33,894 bases of DNA from an uncultured Chlorobiaceae bacterium (GTDB taxonomy: Bacteria; Bacteroidota; Chlorobiia; Chlorobiales; Chlorobiaceae), in assembly GCA_903942355.1 (NCBI GenBank), contig CAJAOR010000210.1, positions 1 through 33,894 of the forward strand. The letters are read 5' to 3'. Each line of letters starts with the position of its first letter. Position 1 is the stretch's first letter. Made by a program: the position numbers and the translations under genes. Of the stretch, positions 17,897-27,143 are shown one piece after another. The notes under the pieces were generated by a model. The model had not been told where the DNA came from and made no database searches. It saw nothing but the letters and a program-made list of their open reading frames with translations.

Positions 17897-18298
17897 TCAG
17901 GAAAGTACTATGCTTTCCATTAATACCCTGATCTCCACCCTGAATGCTTCAAGGTCCGGGAAAGTCTTTCTTCTGCCCATATAAAGAAAAGCAATGCAGA
18001 GCATTCCGCTGGCGCTCCCTTCACGCAGGTTCTCTGCTCTACCCGGTATCAATGATTTTTCAAGCCGGTAAGCTTCTCTCATCATTCTTTTGACCCTGTT
18101 GCGACTAACAGCAGAAGGGACTGTTTTTTTACTCACAGCAAACAGAATCGCTGGTAAAGGCTGAAAACTGTTGTTTTCAAGCTGAAGAGAGGCGTACACA
18201 ATTCTTAAAAACTCACCCTTCATACTTTTTCCACTCTTGAAAAGGAGTGAAATTGGCAGCTTTTTCCTCAAGATCTCATGCTTTCGCAGAGAATGCAC
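17897..18298 (-). CDS. rnpA: Ribonuclease P protein component RnpA
   Basis: Basic protein subunit that helps RNase P RNA bind precursor tRNA. Family marks are RKHEILRKKLPISLLFKSGKS (N-terminal aromatic-poor variant of the leader-binding region), FAVSKKTVPSAVSRNRVKRMMREAYR with the RNR signature, and a mixed C-terminus. About 133 residues from GTG at 18298, chosen because AAGG lies 5 bases upstream; an in-frame GTG at 18304 and TTG at 18313 are alternatives, and no ATG is available. It follows rpmH by about 65 bases, the usual tandem. Confidence 0.93.
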   Translation of the reverse strand: MHSLRKHEILRKKLPISLLFKSGKSMKGEFLRIVYASLQLENNSFQPLPAILFAVSKKTVPSAVSRNRVKRMMREAYRLEKSLIPGRAENLREGSASGMLCIAFLYMGRRKTFPDLEAFRVEIRVLMESIVLS

Positions 18299-18362
18299 GT
18301 GCACCTTATTCAAAATGTGAAAAGTGCAATTTTATTGATTCCTGCCGGTCTCACTGCCAGGC

Positions 18363-18524
18363 TTATTGACCTGCCGTACCCATCGCGCTGCTTACCGAAA
18401 GCGAGTGACGCCCTTTGGCTCTTCTTGCTGAAAGCACTTTTCTGCCGTTCTTGGTCGACATTCTCTCGCGAAATCCATGCTTGTTCCTTCTTTTTCTGTT
18501 CCGCGGCTGATAGGTTCTTTTCAT
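18363..18524 (-). CDS. rpmH: 50S ribosomal protein L34
   Basis: Ribosomal protein of 53 residues, too short for many gene finders. The protein begins [20 protein letters not shown], then [23 protein letters not shown], which is the complete L34 signature, and ends in a short extension ([10 protein letters not shown]). GGAG lies 9 bases upstream of the ATG at 18524. It is the first gene of the leftward rpmH-rnpA-yidD-yidC unit and faces dnaA across the origin. A TATAAT element at 18561-18566 (minus strand) is the likely -10 box. Confidence 0.98.
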   Translation of the reverse strand: MKRTYQPRNRKRRNKHGFRERMSTKNGRKVLSARRAKGRHSLSVSSAMGTAGQ

Positions 18525-18560
18525 CGCTTATAGCTCCAAACTTGTTTAAGTACATTCAAA

Positions 18561-18590
18561 ATTATAGGGCGCGTAATTTAGCATAATGAA
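18561..18590 (-). promoter_or_regulatory. Predicted promoter of rpmH
   Basis: On the minus strand a perfect TATAAT (complement of 18561-18566) lies about 37 bases before the rpmH ATG. A weak -35 (TTCATT-like) is 18 bases further upstream. Leader about 30 bases. Confidence 0.5.
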
Positions 18591-18696
18591 CACTCATTAA
18601 CAAATGGTTCCGCTCCTTGACAATTGCATCGACAACAACACCAACCGCTTGTCGCACAAATAAAAACCCCTTTGGGAGCAAAAAACATTGACGCCA

Positions 18697-18733
18697 CCAC
18701 AAGTTATCAACAATGTGGACAACTTGTGGATAA
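18697..18733. promoter_or_regulatory. DnaA box cluster with 9-bp inverted repeat
   Basis: Three DnaA boxes in tandem: TTATCAACA (18704-18712, plus), TGTGGACAA (18714-18722, minus) and TGTGGATAA (18725-18733, minus, perfect). The arms CCACAAGTT and AACTTGTGG are exactly complementary, with a 15-base spacer. Confidence 0.85.
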
Positions 18734-18909
18734 AAAAAACCAAGCCACAAAAACCCCAAACAATCCGCCCATCCAAAAGAATCAACACATGTTGACAACT
18801 TAGACAAGTTTGAATACCAAAGTGTTCTGTTAAAACAATATAGACTGTTGAAATCTCTACAGCAAAGCAGCGCCCCATACGACGGTTTTTTCAGAAAGGA
18901 AATTGTTTT

Positions 18910-18918
18910 TTATCCACA
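18910..18918 (+). promoter_or_regulatory. Perfect DnaA box before dnaA
   Basis: TTATCCACA, 77 bases before the first possible dnaA ATG. Its position fits autoregulation of dnaA and origin binding. Confidence 0.8.
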
Positions 18919-18995
18919 TAAAACACTAACTTGTGAACAGCAAATGTTGATGGCGTTAACAATTTCGGAACTTACTCCTCAAATCCTCGCCTTTT

Positions 18996-20471
18996 ATGCT
19001 CGAAGTTACGTCAAAAACGTTTTCGGAAAATCCGCAAACAAAATCCCAGAAAAACAGCTCGATGGAGCAACAAGTCTGGGATGCATGCCTTAATGCCATC
19101 AAGGAACAAATAAATCCTCTGGCATTTAAAACTTGGTTTTTTCCTATTAAGCCCCTGAGCTTTTCAGGGAGTGAGCTTACCATTGAAGTGCCAAGCCAAT
19201 TTTTTTATGAATGGATAGAGGAAAATTATTCCTCTTTTTTAAAGCTGGCACTCAAAGATGTGATTGGCCCTGAAGCAAAGCTGATGTATTCGATCGTTAT
19301 GGATAAGTCACAAGGGCAGCCTGTAACCATAGAATTGCCGCATCAGAATGCCATGAATGGCGATTTCATAACTGCTAGTCGTGCAACAGAGACCCGGCCT
19401 AAAAACACCGAGGAGTTTGAACGAAACCTTGCCCGCTTTGAAACGCACCTGAATACCAAGTATACGTTTGAGACCCTCATCCGGGGAGATTGTAACTCGC
19501 TGGCATTTGCGGCTTCAAAATCTGTTGCGCAAAGTCCTGGACAAAACGCTTTTAATCCACTGGTTATTTATGGTGGAGTGGGGCTTGGCAAAACACATAT
19601 GATGCAGGCTGTCGGTAACAGTGTTCGTGAAAACAGGCTTTCAGAAAGAGTCCTCTATGTTTCCAGCGAAAAATTCGCCATCGATTTTGTCAATGCCATC
19701 CAGAACGGCAAAATCCAGGAATTTTCATCTTTTTACCGCTCGATTGATGTGCTTATCATCGACGATATCCAGTTCTTTTCAGGCAAGGAAAAAACACAGG
19801 AGGAGATTTTTCACATTTTTAACACCCTCCATCAATCCAACAAGCAGATTATCCTTTCGGCAGACAGGCCAATAAAAGATATCAAAGGGATTGAAGATCG
19901 CCTGATTTCACGCTTTAACTGGGGACTCTCGGCAGATATCCAGCCCCCTGACTATGAAACCCGGAAAGCCATTATCCTCAGTAAGCTCCATCAGAGCGGA
20001 GTGAATCTGGATGAAGCCGTTATTGAATTCATCGCAACCAATGTGACAGAAAATGTCAGGGAGCTTGAAGGGTGTATTGTCAAACTGCTGGCAGCACAGT
20101 CGCTTGACAACAGGGAAATTGATCTCCAGTTTACAAAATCGACCCTGAAAGACATCATTCGCCATACAACCAAACGTCTGACACTCGATACGATAGAAAA
20201 GGCTATCTGTTCATACTTTTCCATTACGCCTAATGATCTGAAAGGAAAATCAAAAAAGAAGGAGATCGCTGTCGGGCGTCAGATTGCTATGTATCTTTCA
20301 AAACATATGACCGACTCTTCACTAAAGACCATCGGACTTCATTTCGGTGGAAGAGACCATTCCACAGTCATTCACGCCGTCAATACCATTACCAAAAGAG
20401 TTGACTCGGTAACGGATGAACGAAAAAAAATAGAAGAGATCAAGAAAAGAATAGAGATTCTCTCCATGTAA
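18996..20471 (+). CDS. dnaA: Chromosomal replication initiator protein DnaA
   Basis: AAA+ ATPase that binds DnaA boxes and opens the origin. Domain I starts at [25 protein letters not shown], a variable linker follows (about 105-145), then the ATPase with [19 protein letters not shown] (Walker A about 193-200), [11 protein letters not shown] (Walker B about 251-261) and [23 protein letters not shown] (sensor and arginine-finger region). The C-terminal DNA-binding helix-turn-helix carries [14 protein letters not shown]. The frame gives 491 residues from the ATG at 18996; the ATG at 19062 ([10 protein letters not shown]) gives 469 and places domain I right at the start as in E. coli. Neither has a clear ribosome site, so the start is uncertain. 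DnaA boxes lie on both sides of the gene. Confidence 0.97.
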   Translation: MLEVTSKTFSENPQTKSQKNSSMEQQVWDACLNAIKEQINPLAFKTWFFPIKPLSFSGSELTIEVPSQFFYEWIEENYSSFLKLALKDVIGPEAKLMYSIVMDKSQGQPVTIELPHQNAMNGDFITASRATETRPKNTEEFERNLARFETHLNTKYTFETLIRGDCNSLAFAASKSVAQSPGQNAFNPLVIYGGVGLGKTHMMQAVGNSVRENRLSERVLYVSSEKFAIDFVNAIQNGKIQEFSSFYRSIDVLIIDDIQFFSGKEKTQEEIFHIFNTLHQSNKQIILSADRPIKDIKGIEDRLISRFNWGLSADIQPPDYETRKAIILSKLHQSGVNLDEAVIEFIATNVTENVRELEGCIVKLLAAQSLDNREIDLQFTKSTLKDIIRHTTKRLTLDTIEKAICSYFSITPNDLKGKSKKKEIAVGRQIAMYLSKHMTDSSLKTIGLHFGGRDHSTVIHAVNTITKRVDSVTDERKKIEEIKKRIEILSM

Positions 20472-20750
20472 ATCTCCGTGTTGATAAGGTGTTGGCGAAA
20501 TGTGTTTTCAGTCTTGATAACCCGCAAGTTACCAACATAGAGTACGGGGGTTCGGGGGCTTCAACAAAGCATAAACATTCTTCAGGGAGATCAAAGCACA
20601 GGATACCAACATTATCAACTGGATCGCATAACCGTTTAACTGTTTTATTTTAAAGTGATTAGAAAAACATTTCAACTTGTTATCCAGATATCCACACCGT
20701 CAACAACAACAACAATTTTTATAAAAATCAAATAGTTAAAGTTGGAGCAG
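20472..20750. other. dnaA-dnaN intergenic region with DnaA boxes (possible second origin part)
   Basis: 279 bases without a gene. DnaA box or near-box sequences: TGTTGATAA (20479-20487, complement TTATCAACA), TTATCAACT (20612-20620), TTATCCAGA (20680-20688) and ATATCCACA (20688-20696), the last two sharing a base. Directly after them come five CAA repeats (20701-20715) and an A/T-only stretch up to the dnaN ribosome site, which could serve as an unwinding element. A GGGGG-TTC-GGGGG run near 20547-20560 has no obvious role. Confidence 0.65.
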
Positions 20751-21875
20751 ATGAAATTAACCTCCTCAATCCGTCAATTACAGGATGCGATCAGCAAAGT
20801 GGCTCAAGCCATACCTGCCAAAACCATTGATGCTCGTTTTGAAACCGTCCATTTATCCATTGAACCCGACAGCCTAACTTTTTTCGCTACTGATGGTGAA
20901 CTTTCAATCACTGCAAAAAGTGAAGTTGAGACTGCTGATACCGGAAATATTGGTATTAAGGCAAAGACTTTGCAGGATTTTCTTAGAAGCATGTATGATA
21001 CGGCCGTGACCTTTGCTATTGAGCGTCAGGAGATAAGTGATCATGGAACTGTTCATATCACGACAGATAAAGGGAAGTATAAAATACCCTGTCAATTTGA
21101 GAGCAAGACCGAAAAACATGAAAAAAGCTACGATATTTCTCTGGAGATAGAGACCTCTGAACTGCTCGACCTTATTCAGAAAACAATTTTCGCCTGCAGT
21201 GTTGATGGTATGAGGCCTGCCATGATGGGTGTGCTGTTTGAATTGGAAGGCAGTATTATGACTGCAGTATCAACCGATGGGCATCGACTTGTACGTTGCA
21301 GAAAAAGTTTATCATCTGATTTTGCGGAAAAACAGAAAATCGTCATTCCTGCCAGAGTCCTTTCAATCTTGCAGAAGCTTGCCCAAAATGAATCAATTAC
21401 TATGAAAATTGATTCAAATAGGCGATTTGTTCGCTTCATTATTGGCAATATTGTGCTGGATGCTTCTTTGATTATCGAGCCTTATCCAAATTATGACGCC
21501 GTTATTCCTGTTGAACATGATAAACATCTCATTATTGGGCGTTCGATGATCTATGATTCTGTTCGTCGTGTCGGTCGTTTTTCAAGTATTGGTGATGTAA
21601 AGATGGTGATTGAAGGAGAGTTGCTGAAAGTTATGGCTGAAAATACCAATGAAGGGGAAGCTGCACAGGAAGAGTTACCCTGTATTTATTCTGGAGAAGA
21701 TATCACGATAGGTTTTAATTCAAAATTTATCGAGGCAGCCCTTGCGCATCTTGATGATAATGATATCCGTATAGAACTGAAAAGCCCAACCACAGCTGTT
21801 ATTTTTAAGCCGCATAAGCAGGAAGAAGATGACAAACTGATTGTTCTTGTCATGCCTGTCAGAATTAATAATTGA
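20751..21875 (+). CDS. dnaN: DNA polymerase III subunit beta (sliding clamp)
   Basis: Ring-shaped dimeric clamp that holds the replicative polymerase on DNA. The 374-residue length is typical and the sequence shows three repeated clamp-fold segments. Recognisable stretches are [41 protein letters not shown] (conserved TDGHRL) and the closing [12 protein letters not shown], where MPVR(L/I) forms part of the peptide-binding pocket. The ATG at 20751 has GGAG 4 bases upstream; the in-frame TTG at 20742 would include that ribosome site and is rejected. It follows dnaA and precedes recF, the standard origin order. Confidence 0.98.
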   Translation: MKLTSSIRQLQDAISKVAQAIPAKTIDARFETVHLSIEPDSLTFFATDGELSITAKSEVETADTGNIGIKAKTLQDFLRSMYDTAVTFAIERQEISDHGTVHITTDKGKYKIPCQFESKTEKHEKSYDISLEIETSELLDLIQKTIFACSVDGMRPAMMGVLFELEGSIMTAVSTDGHRLVRCRKSLSSDFAEKQKIVIPARVLSILQKLAQNESITMKIDSNRRFVRFIIGNIVLDASLIIEPYPNYDAVIPVEHDKHLIIGRSMIYDSVRRVGRFSSIGDVKMVIEGELLKVMAENTNEGEAAQEELPCIYSGEDITIGFNSKFIEAALAHLDDNDIRIELKSPTTAVIFKPHKQEEDDKLIVLVMPVRINN

Positions 21876-21891
21876 CCGGTTCCAAAAATCA

Positions 21892-23013
21892 TTGAGACTG
21901 CGGTGTATACAATATGAGAATTTTAGAAATCATCGGTTATTAACCTTTGAACCAGGTGATGGTATTACTCTCATACATGGCCCGAATGGTTCAGGAAAAA
22001 CATCTATTCTTGAGGGTGTCCATTACTGTGCGCTGACAAGAGGTTTTGTCAGCGCCACGGATAGTGAGTATCTCCGCTTTTCCGCCGACTATTTTTCACT
22101 CGACGGTAGCTTTTTCAGTGATAGTTTTGGTGAGAAAGCAAGTCCAACAACGGTGAGAATCATCTATAAAAAAGAGAGGGAAAAGCAGCTTATCGTCAAT
22201 AATAGCGAGGTAAAACCTTTTTCACGGCATATTGGCCGGATTCCCTGTATAACGTTTTCTCCATCTGAAATTGTTATCGTCAATGGAGCACCTGCTGAAC
22301 GAAGGCGTTTTATTGACAATGCCATCAGTCAGACAGACAGAAGATACCTTGACGACCTGTTGGCATATAGAAGGGTTTTGCATCAAAGAAACGCTTTGCT
22401 TGCACAGTTATATGCCAAAATGCCGGTTCATTCCGATATGCTTTCGTTATGGACTGAAAATATTTCAAGACTTGCAGCATCAATTGTTTATGCTCGAATG
22501 GAGTTTATTTCCAATTTTTCCGGTCAATTCTGCGAACTCTATTGGCAATTATCCGTTGCTGAAAAACCCTCAATCACGTACCGCTCCACTCTTGGAAAAA
22601 TTTCTATAAACACTTCTCTTGAAATGCTTTACCAGCTTTTTCTAGCCAGGTACGAAGAGACTGAGAAGCAGGAAATATTCAGGGCACAGACCATGACCGG
22701 TCCGCACCGTGATGATTTGCTTTTTATGCTGAATGAGAAGGAGATAAAGAAATATGCATCACAAGGCCAATTGCGAACCTTTCTTATTGCTCTCAAACTT
22801 GCTCAGCACCGTTTTTATTCTACAACGCTTGGAGAAAAACCTCTCTGTCTGCTTGATGATATTTTCAGTGAGTTGGATGCATTACGGACAGCGGATATTT
22901 TCAGTATACTTGCAACATGCGGCCAAACCCTGATTACCTCTGCTGAAAAACGGGGCCCGAGTACCGTTACGGCTATCTCTATGGAATCACTGAATAATAT
23001 CAAGCCGGAATAA
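21892..23013 (+). CDS. recF: DNA replication and repair protein RecF
   Basis: SMC-like ATPase that loads RecA at gaps with RecO and RecR. The protein begins RLRCIQYENFRNHRLLTFEPGDGITLIHGPNGSGKTSILEGVHY, with Walker A GPNGSGKT at about 30-37; further on are GPHRDDLLF (signature region), SQGQLRTFLIALKLAQ and the Walker B LCLLDDIFSELD. With a TTG start at 21892 it has 373 residues, the family length. No ATG or GTG lies at the right place. A TTG at 21841 would extend it 17 residues and overlap dnaN by 35 bases. The next gene starts 2 bases after the stop. Confidence 0.96.
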   Translation: MRLRCIQYENFRNHRLLTFEPGDGITLIHGPNGSGKTSILEGVHYCALTRGFVSATDSEYLRFSADYFSLDGSFFSDSFGEKASPTTVRIIYKKEREKQLIVNNSEVKPFSRHIGRIPCITFSPSEIVIVNGAPAERRRFIDNAISQTDRRYLDDLLAYRRVLHQRNALLAQLYAKMPVHSDMLSLWTENISRLAASIVYARMEFISNFSGQFCELYWQLSVAEKPSITYRSTLGKISINTSLEMLYQLFLARYEETEKQEIFRAQTMTGPHRDDLLFMLNEKEIKKYASQGQLRTFLIALKLAQHRFYSTTLGEKPLCLLDDIFSELDALRTADIFSILATCGQTLITSAEKRGPSTVTAISMESLNNIKPE

Positions 23014-23015
23014 GC

Positions 23016-23309
23016 GTGGCACGAACCAAAAATCCCAAAAAAATATCTGACGTGGTTGGTGATATGTGTCAGATATTAGGGATGACAGAAGCCTATAATC
23101 AGTACAAGACACTCCAGATATGGAATAGTGTTGTCGGTGAGGCTATTGCATCAGCTACATCCATTGAACGCTTCTCTAATGGAGAGTTGTTTATACGAGT
23201 GAAAAATCCAGCATGGAGAATGGAGCTTAATTTCCGAAAGCAGGATATTCTTCAAAAGCTTAATGCTGCTTTATCAAGTCAAATGGTTAAGGAGATTATT
23301 TTTAAATAA
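23016..23309 (+). CDS. dciA: DUF721/DciA family protein, probable replicative helicase operator
   Basis: Small protein of 97 residues with the DUF721 core: ISDVVGDMCQILGMTEAYNQYKTLQIWNSVVGEAIASATSIERFSNGELFIRVKNPAWRMELNFRKQDILQKLNAAL. The Trp in IWNSVVGE, the basic-aromatic pair in PAWRMEL and the LNAAL end are typical. DciA is the ancestral factor that loads or activates DnaB in bacteria lacking DnaC/DnaI, and its place directly after recF in the origin operon fits. GTG start at 23016, two bases after recF. A strong hairpin follows immediately. Confidence 0.85.
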   Translation: MARTKNPKKISDVVGDMCQILGMTEAYNQYKTLQIWNSVVGEAIASATSIERFSNGELFIRVKNPAWRMELNFRKQDILQKLNAALSSQMVKEIIFK

Positions 23310-23340
23310 ACAGGAGCGTCGTTCAGAACGACGCTCCTGT
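23310..23340. terminator. Strong hairpin between convergent dciA and flavodiiron genes
   Basis: A near-perfect palindrome: ACAGGAGCGTCGTTC and GAACGACGCTCCTGT around one A, that is about 13 usable base pairs with a 5-base loop. It starts right after the dciA stop. Read leftward it is followed by a T-rich stretch (TTTATTT), so it is a good terminator for the flavodiiron gene; rightward it lacks a T-run but may still stop or protect the dnaA-dciA message. Confidence 0.75.
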
Positions 23341-23356
23341 CATCACTTAACAATCC

Positions 23357-24586
23357 TCAAAGATCGCAACTGAGCTGGTAGATTTCAATCATTTTTTCTG
23401 CATAAGCTTTACCAAAAGCTATACATTTTTCAAATTCCGGCTCGTGTGGCTTGAATTTAACCATGACGTTCTGATCAAATACCTTTAGTTTAAGCAGGGT
23501 AAAATTACTCTCGATCATACGTACAGCTTCTCCACTCCAACCGTAAGAGCCAAATGCGGCTGCAAGTTTTCCTTTGTCACGTATTGGATTGACTGTCGCA
23601 AATATCTGGTAAATCTGCGGCAATATATTCTGGTTTATGGTGGGTGAACCTACGATGATACCAGAACAATGAGCAATTTTTTCTTCAAGTTTTGAGGCAT
23701 GGACCGATTCAATATCACAGATATCTATCTTGAAGTCACATGACTGGCGAAGTCCTTCAGCAATCTTTTCAGCCATCAATGCTGTATTTTCGTAGGCAGA
23801 CACATAGGCTATCAGGATATTCTTTTCCTGGGGAAGGGCTATAGCCGTTGTCGAATATTTCTGAGAAAGATCAACATATTTTTTCCAGTAGGACCTCAGA
23901 ATCGGTCCATGACCAGGGCAGATAACCTTGATATCAAGTGGCTTTATTTTTTCAATCGCCTGTAGCATGTACTTGCTGAATGGCTTCAGAATAGTATCGA
24001 AGTAGTAGGTAAACGAGTCGTCAAAATCACCGACAACATCATCATACATGCCTTCATTGCAGAAATGAGATCCGAAGGAGTCACAGGTAAAGAGGATGCG
24101 ATCTTCTTCAAGCCAGGTGTAGATGGTGTCAGGCCAATGAAGGTTTGGCGCATTAATGAAATGAAGGGTTTTATTGCCAAGACTGAGTGTGTCACCAGTT
24201 TTGACAACAAGTGATTTGAAGTCATGACCAGTCTGGTCACGAAGGAACTTGATGGCATTGCCACTGCCCACAACGGTCGCATTCGGTGCTATGGCAAGCA
24301 GGTTCCGGACATTGCCTGAGTGATCGGGTTCGGTATGGTCAACAATAATGTACTCAATCTCTGATGGATCAGTAACTTGTTTTATCTTTGAAAGATAGGA
24401 GGGCCAGAATTTTTCTTTTGTTGTCTCGATTATTGCCTTTTTTTCAGCATTGATGAAATAGGAGTTATAGGTTGTTCCATATTTCGTTTCCATGACAATA
24501 TCGAAGGTGATGAGACCTGGATCAAGAACTCCTATCCAGCTTACGTCATCCGTAATTGTCAGTACTTTATTGTCTGTCATGTGCAT
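23357..24586 (-). CDS. fprA: Flavodiiron protein (FprA-type oxygen or nitric oxide reductase)
   Basis: Soluble protein that reduces O2 to water or NO to N2O, protecting anaerobes. The N-terminal metallo-beta-lactamase-like domain has the diiron ligands: HTEPDH (His, Glu, Asp, His at about 84-89), His in [10 protein letters not shown] (about 150), Asp in FTCDSFGSH (about 169) and His in CPGHGP (about 226). From about 258 follows a flavodoxin domain ([24 protein letters not shown], then VGSPTIN and [10 protein letters not shown]) that binds FMN. There is no fused rubredoxin or flavin reductase domain, so electrons must come from separate carriers. About 409 residues from the ATG at 24586; an ATG at 24580 is equally possible. 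Fits a strict anaerobe. Confidence 0.95.
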   Translation of the reverse strand: MHMTDNKVLTITDDVSWIGVLDPGLITFDIVMETKYGTTYNSYFINAEKKAIIETTKEKFWPSYLSKIKQVTDPSEIEYIIVDHTEPDHSGNVRNLLAIAPNATVVGSGNAIKFLRDQTGHDFKSLVVKTGDTLSLGNKTLHFINAPNLHWPDTIYTWLEEDRILFTCDSFGSHFCNEGMYDDVVGDFDDSFTYYFDTILKPFSKYMLQAIEKIKPLDIKVICPGHGPILRSYWKKYVDLSQKYSTTAIALPQEKNILIAYVSAYENTALMAEKIAEGLRQSCDFKIDICDIESVHASKLEEKIAHCSGIIVGSPTINQNILPQIYQIFATVNPIRDKGKLAAAFGSYGWSGEAVRMIESNFTLLKLKVFDQNVMVKFKPHEPEFEKCIAFGKAYAEKMIEIYQLSCDL

Positions 24587-24612
24587 GTTTAGCGAATTGA
24601 TTAAAAATAAGC

Positions 24613-24640
24613 GAATTATCGTTTTAATTAAACCTGTAAA
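24613..24640 (-). promoter_or_regulatory. Possible promoter of the flavodiiron gene
   Basis: On the minus strand TTTACA (complement of 24635-24640) and TAATTC (complement of 24613-24618) are 16 bases apart, with the -10 ending 26 bases before the ATG at 24586. A plausible but weak sigma-70-type pair in an A/T-rich gap of 124 bases. Confidence 0.35.
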
Positions 24641-24710
24641 CGCCATAGAGAGTTCCGTGGCATGGCCATTAATCAGAATTTACCGATTCCTGCTGGTTGT
24701 CAAATGATAA

Positions 24711-27101
24711 TCAAGGAAGTTCATCACTGAGGTGGTTTGTTTCCGTATGTCGGATCTCCCGTTGAAGATCGATGCCTTCGGCAGAAAAAGAGAAGAGGGT
24801 ATCGTCCGAAAAAATCATACTGTAATCCTGTGGTTTAAAAAACGGGAGAAATTTCTGGCAATGTTCATCAAGGCGCTTAAGATAAAAATGAGTATTATCA
24901 TCCGGTTTCTCTTTTTTCCATTCAGAGGCAAGTTTTCCTTTCTCGTATGAAGCTGATCCCGCACCGGTTCCTGATATATAATAAGTTATTCTATCCCCTT
25001 TTGTTACCTCCATACCTGCCCTAAGGGCAATTTCATAGGTTATTGATTTCGATCGTTTTCCTGATTTTACATCGTCAAGATATTGTTCCAATGAATTTTT
25101 CAGGGTTTCTGTTCTTGAAAATTCAGCAATATCGAGTTCATGGTTCAGGATTTTATTCCTGTATTCGGTAAACAGATTGTGCAGGCCATTGATGTCCTCA
25201 GTCAAGAGTGTCTCAAAACCCCTCCGAACAAAGTCTCTGCCAAATTTTTCTCCGCTTCTGCTGGTTAGTGAAGAGCCTTTCAGGATCATGACATGATCAT
25301 ATCCAAGAAGGGCATAGTTTTTCTTCATGTAGGAGATCATTTTTCTGAATCTGCCGTCAAAACCGATATTGATGCCCTGCGGCATAAGCGAAGAAACTTC
25401 CCTGACCAGTTCCCGTTCAGCTTGTTCAGTGGTTACATCCGACGGCGGAATAAAAAGAATCCCATCGGTGTCAACCTCAATGACTTTGCATCCTCTGGAC
25501 TCAAAGTCCGTGATCATTTTTTTTGCAAGGTTCTGTCCTGTTGAGGTTACCTTGTCGGCTTCAATAAAATCATTAAAAATGCCTCCACCGAATCCAAGGT
25601 AGCCGTACATGGCATTGATAAGGATTTTAAATGAGCTTTGCATGGCATCAAAATTGGCCGAGAGAGAGCTGTTGCCGAGCTTCTTTTCTTCGTGCGACCG
25701 TTTTTTTGCCTTGAATCGTAGTTCCTTCAGATCGTTGAGTACTCCGGGAAAAACTCTCAACTCGTCGCTTTTCGGGCAGATATTATACGACAGCATGATA
25801 GAAGGATAGAGCGATTCAACATCGGCATAGACAATAGGGCCAAGAATTCCTTTGAGAAACACTTCGGTATATCCACCCGAGTGTTGCTGGCCAGTTGATG
25901 GTTTTGGGATTGATTGTTTCAGCCGGAGATACTCTCTGACCAGAAGCACTTCAATTTTAGCCGCCTGGCCTATACGTGAGGTCATGGCGTACGTATAGGG
26001 AAGCATTTGAGCCAGATAGAAGTTGCTCCCGGAAAGAAGTGATGAAAGCGCCCTTGTTTCGCGAACGTCATCAAGTGCATAAGCAAGCAACTTCTCGTAG
26101 TTATTTTTCCAAAGAGAGGCAATATCCTTGTAATCAACGTAGGTTCGCTCAGGGGAAGCGAAACCAAAATGTTTTGCAACGGCCTTCAGTCCATAACTCT
26201 GCATTGAACGTTTCGATACATCATAACTCTGTACCAGAAAAAGGGTGTCAATGACATGCCTTCCCGGGATATCAAAAAACGGATAATCAATACTTCTTTC
26301 TGCAAAACGTATTGATGCTGGATATGTTTTCGGTAACAGCCCATTTCGTCCGATCGCAAATGGAATGCCGAGTCGTTCGCATCTTCGTTGCAAATAGGTA
26401 AGATCGAAGCTGAAAATATTATGACCTTCGATCACGTCAGGATCCATTTGTACAATCAGGGTGATCAGCTCTTCAAGCAGATCCTTTTCGGTTCTGTTTT
26501 TTGAGTGAAGAACTCTTTCCCAGCCTTTGCTATCGCTCAAAGAGACGATAATTACCTCATCATCGCCTATGCCGGCACCGCCGGTTCTTTTTTTAGAGGG
26601 GTCGTAATGCGTCTCAATATCAAGCTGCATTCGGTATAGGTCATCAAAAATCATTCCCTTGAAAAGAGTTTTTCCGCTTTGAGTAAGGTATTGTGTGACC
26701 GCATCCCCTTTATTATAAACAAGTGAGTTGCTATCGTATGAAATGCTTATGCCTGTATTGTCTGTTGATTCACCATATCGCTTCCGGTTGATGCATTCGA
26801 TTGCGCTTCTGTGATTTTTCCAGTTTCTGAATATGGCTAGATTCTGATAATAATTTGATCCTCCCAGCTTTACCAGCCAGAATTTTTCCATCTCTTCCGG
26901 CACAAACCCATCGAGCAATGAACCGTCTGAAAGGAAAAAAAAAGGAAAAAAAAGCTCATCATGATGACTAACCACACCACCCTGTCGATTAAAGAGGCGG
27001 ATATGGGTATCTGAAAGCTGGTAGGCACCAACAATCCACTCTTCCTTGTCTTTTCCGAATAATAGATCGTTGGTGATGATATCACTGATTATGCTGTGCA
27101 T
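24711..27101 (-). CDS. polB: DNA polymerase family B (archaeal-type PolB)
   Basis: Template-directed DNA polymerase with proofreading exonuclease, about 796 residues. The exonuclease motifs are intact: LDIETHYD (ExoI, about 160-167), GHNIFSFD (ExoII, about 226-233) and YALDDVRET (ExoIII, about 341-349). The polymerase motifs are DVESLYPSI (A, about 427-435), [13 protein letters not shown] (B, from about 492) and [11 protein letters not shown] (C, about 540-550), with both catalytic Asp regions present. VDTDG resembles archaeal B polymerases more than the DTDS form of eukaryotes. The usual replicase would be PolC/DnaE, so a repair, bypass or restart role is likely. The ATG at 27101 is used; the frame opens further up only by a TTG. 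A parS site lies just upstream. Confidence 0.93.
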   Translation of the reverse strand: MHSIISDIITNDLLFGKDKEEWIVGAYQLSDTHIRLFNRQGGVVSHHDELFFPFFFLSDGSLLDGFVPEEMEKFWLVKLGGSNYYQNLAIFRNWKNHRSAIECINRKRYGESTDNTGISISYDSNSLVYNKGDAVTQYLTQSGKTLFKGMIFDDLYRMQLDIETHYDPSKKRTGGAGIGDDEVIIVSLSDSKGWERVLHSKNRTEKDLLEELITLIVQMDPDVIEGHNIFSFDLTYLQRRCERLGIPFAIGRNGLLPKTYPASIRFAERSIDYPFFDIPGRHVIDTLFLVQSYDVSKRSMQSYGLKAVAKHFGFASPERTYVDYKDIASLWKNNYEKLLAYALDDVRETRALSSLLSGSNFYLAQMLPYTYAMTSRIGQAAKIEVLLVREYLRLKQSIPKPSTGQQHSGGYTEVFLKGILGPIVYADVESLYPSIMLSYNICPKSDELRVFPGVLNDLKELRFKAKKRSHEEKKLGNSSLSANFDAMQSSFKILINAMYGYLGFGGGIFNDFIEADKVTSTGQNLAKKMITDFESRGCKVIEVDTDGILFIPPSDVTTEQAERELVREVSSLMPQGINIGFDGRFRKMISYMKKNYALLGYDHVMILKGSSLTSRSGEKFGRDFVRRGFETLLTEDINGLHNLFTEYRNKILNHELDIAEFSRTETLKNSLEQYLDDVKSGKRSKSITYEIALRAGMEVTKGDRITYYISGTGAGSASYEKGKLASEWKKEKPDDNTHFYLKRLDEHCQKFLPFFKPQDYSMIFSDDTLFSFSAEGIDLQREIRHTETNHLSDELP

Positions 27102-27143
27102 GGTTGCATTTTTAATTAAGAACAAGGGGAAACGGAATATTTA

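Larger units (their letters stand above)
18525..18995. other. oriC: Predicted chromosomal replication origin, upstream part (oriC)
   Basis: 471 bases with no protein gene between divergent rpmH and dnaA. It contains two exact TTATCCACA DnaA boxes (18725-18733 as complement; 18910-18918) plus close variants at 18704-18712 (TTATCAACA), 18714-18722 (complement TTGTCCACA) and 18790-18798 (complement TTGTCAACA). Boxes 18704-18733 are crowded into 30 bases and nested within a 9-bp inverted repeat (CCACAAGTT 18697-18705, AACTTGTGG 18721-18729). A second small palindrome, TCAACA-CA-TGTTGA, lies at 18782-18795. The surrounding sequence is A/T-rich. Genes diverge from here on both sides. The box at 18910 precedes dnaA and suggests autoregulation. 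Confidence 0.85.

Noticed and set aside
18297-18302. CACGTG core near the rnpA start
   Set aside because: The flanks (TG on the left, CACC on the right) do not match the parS palindrome; it is part of the rnpA coding start.
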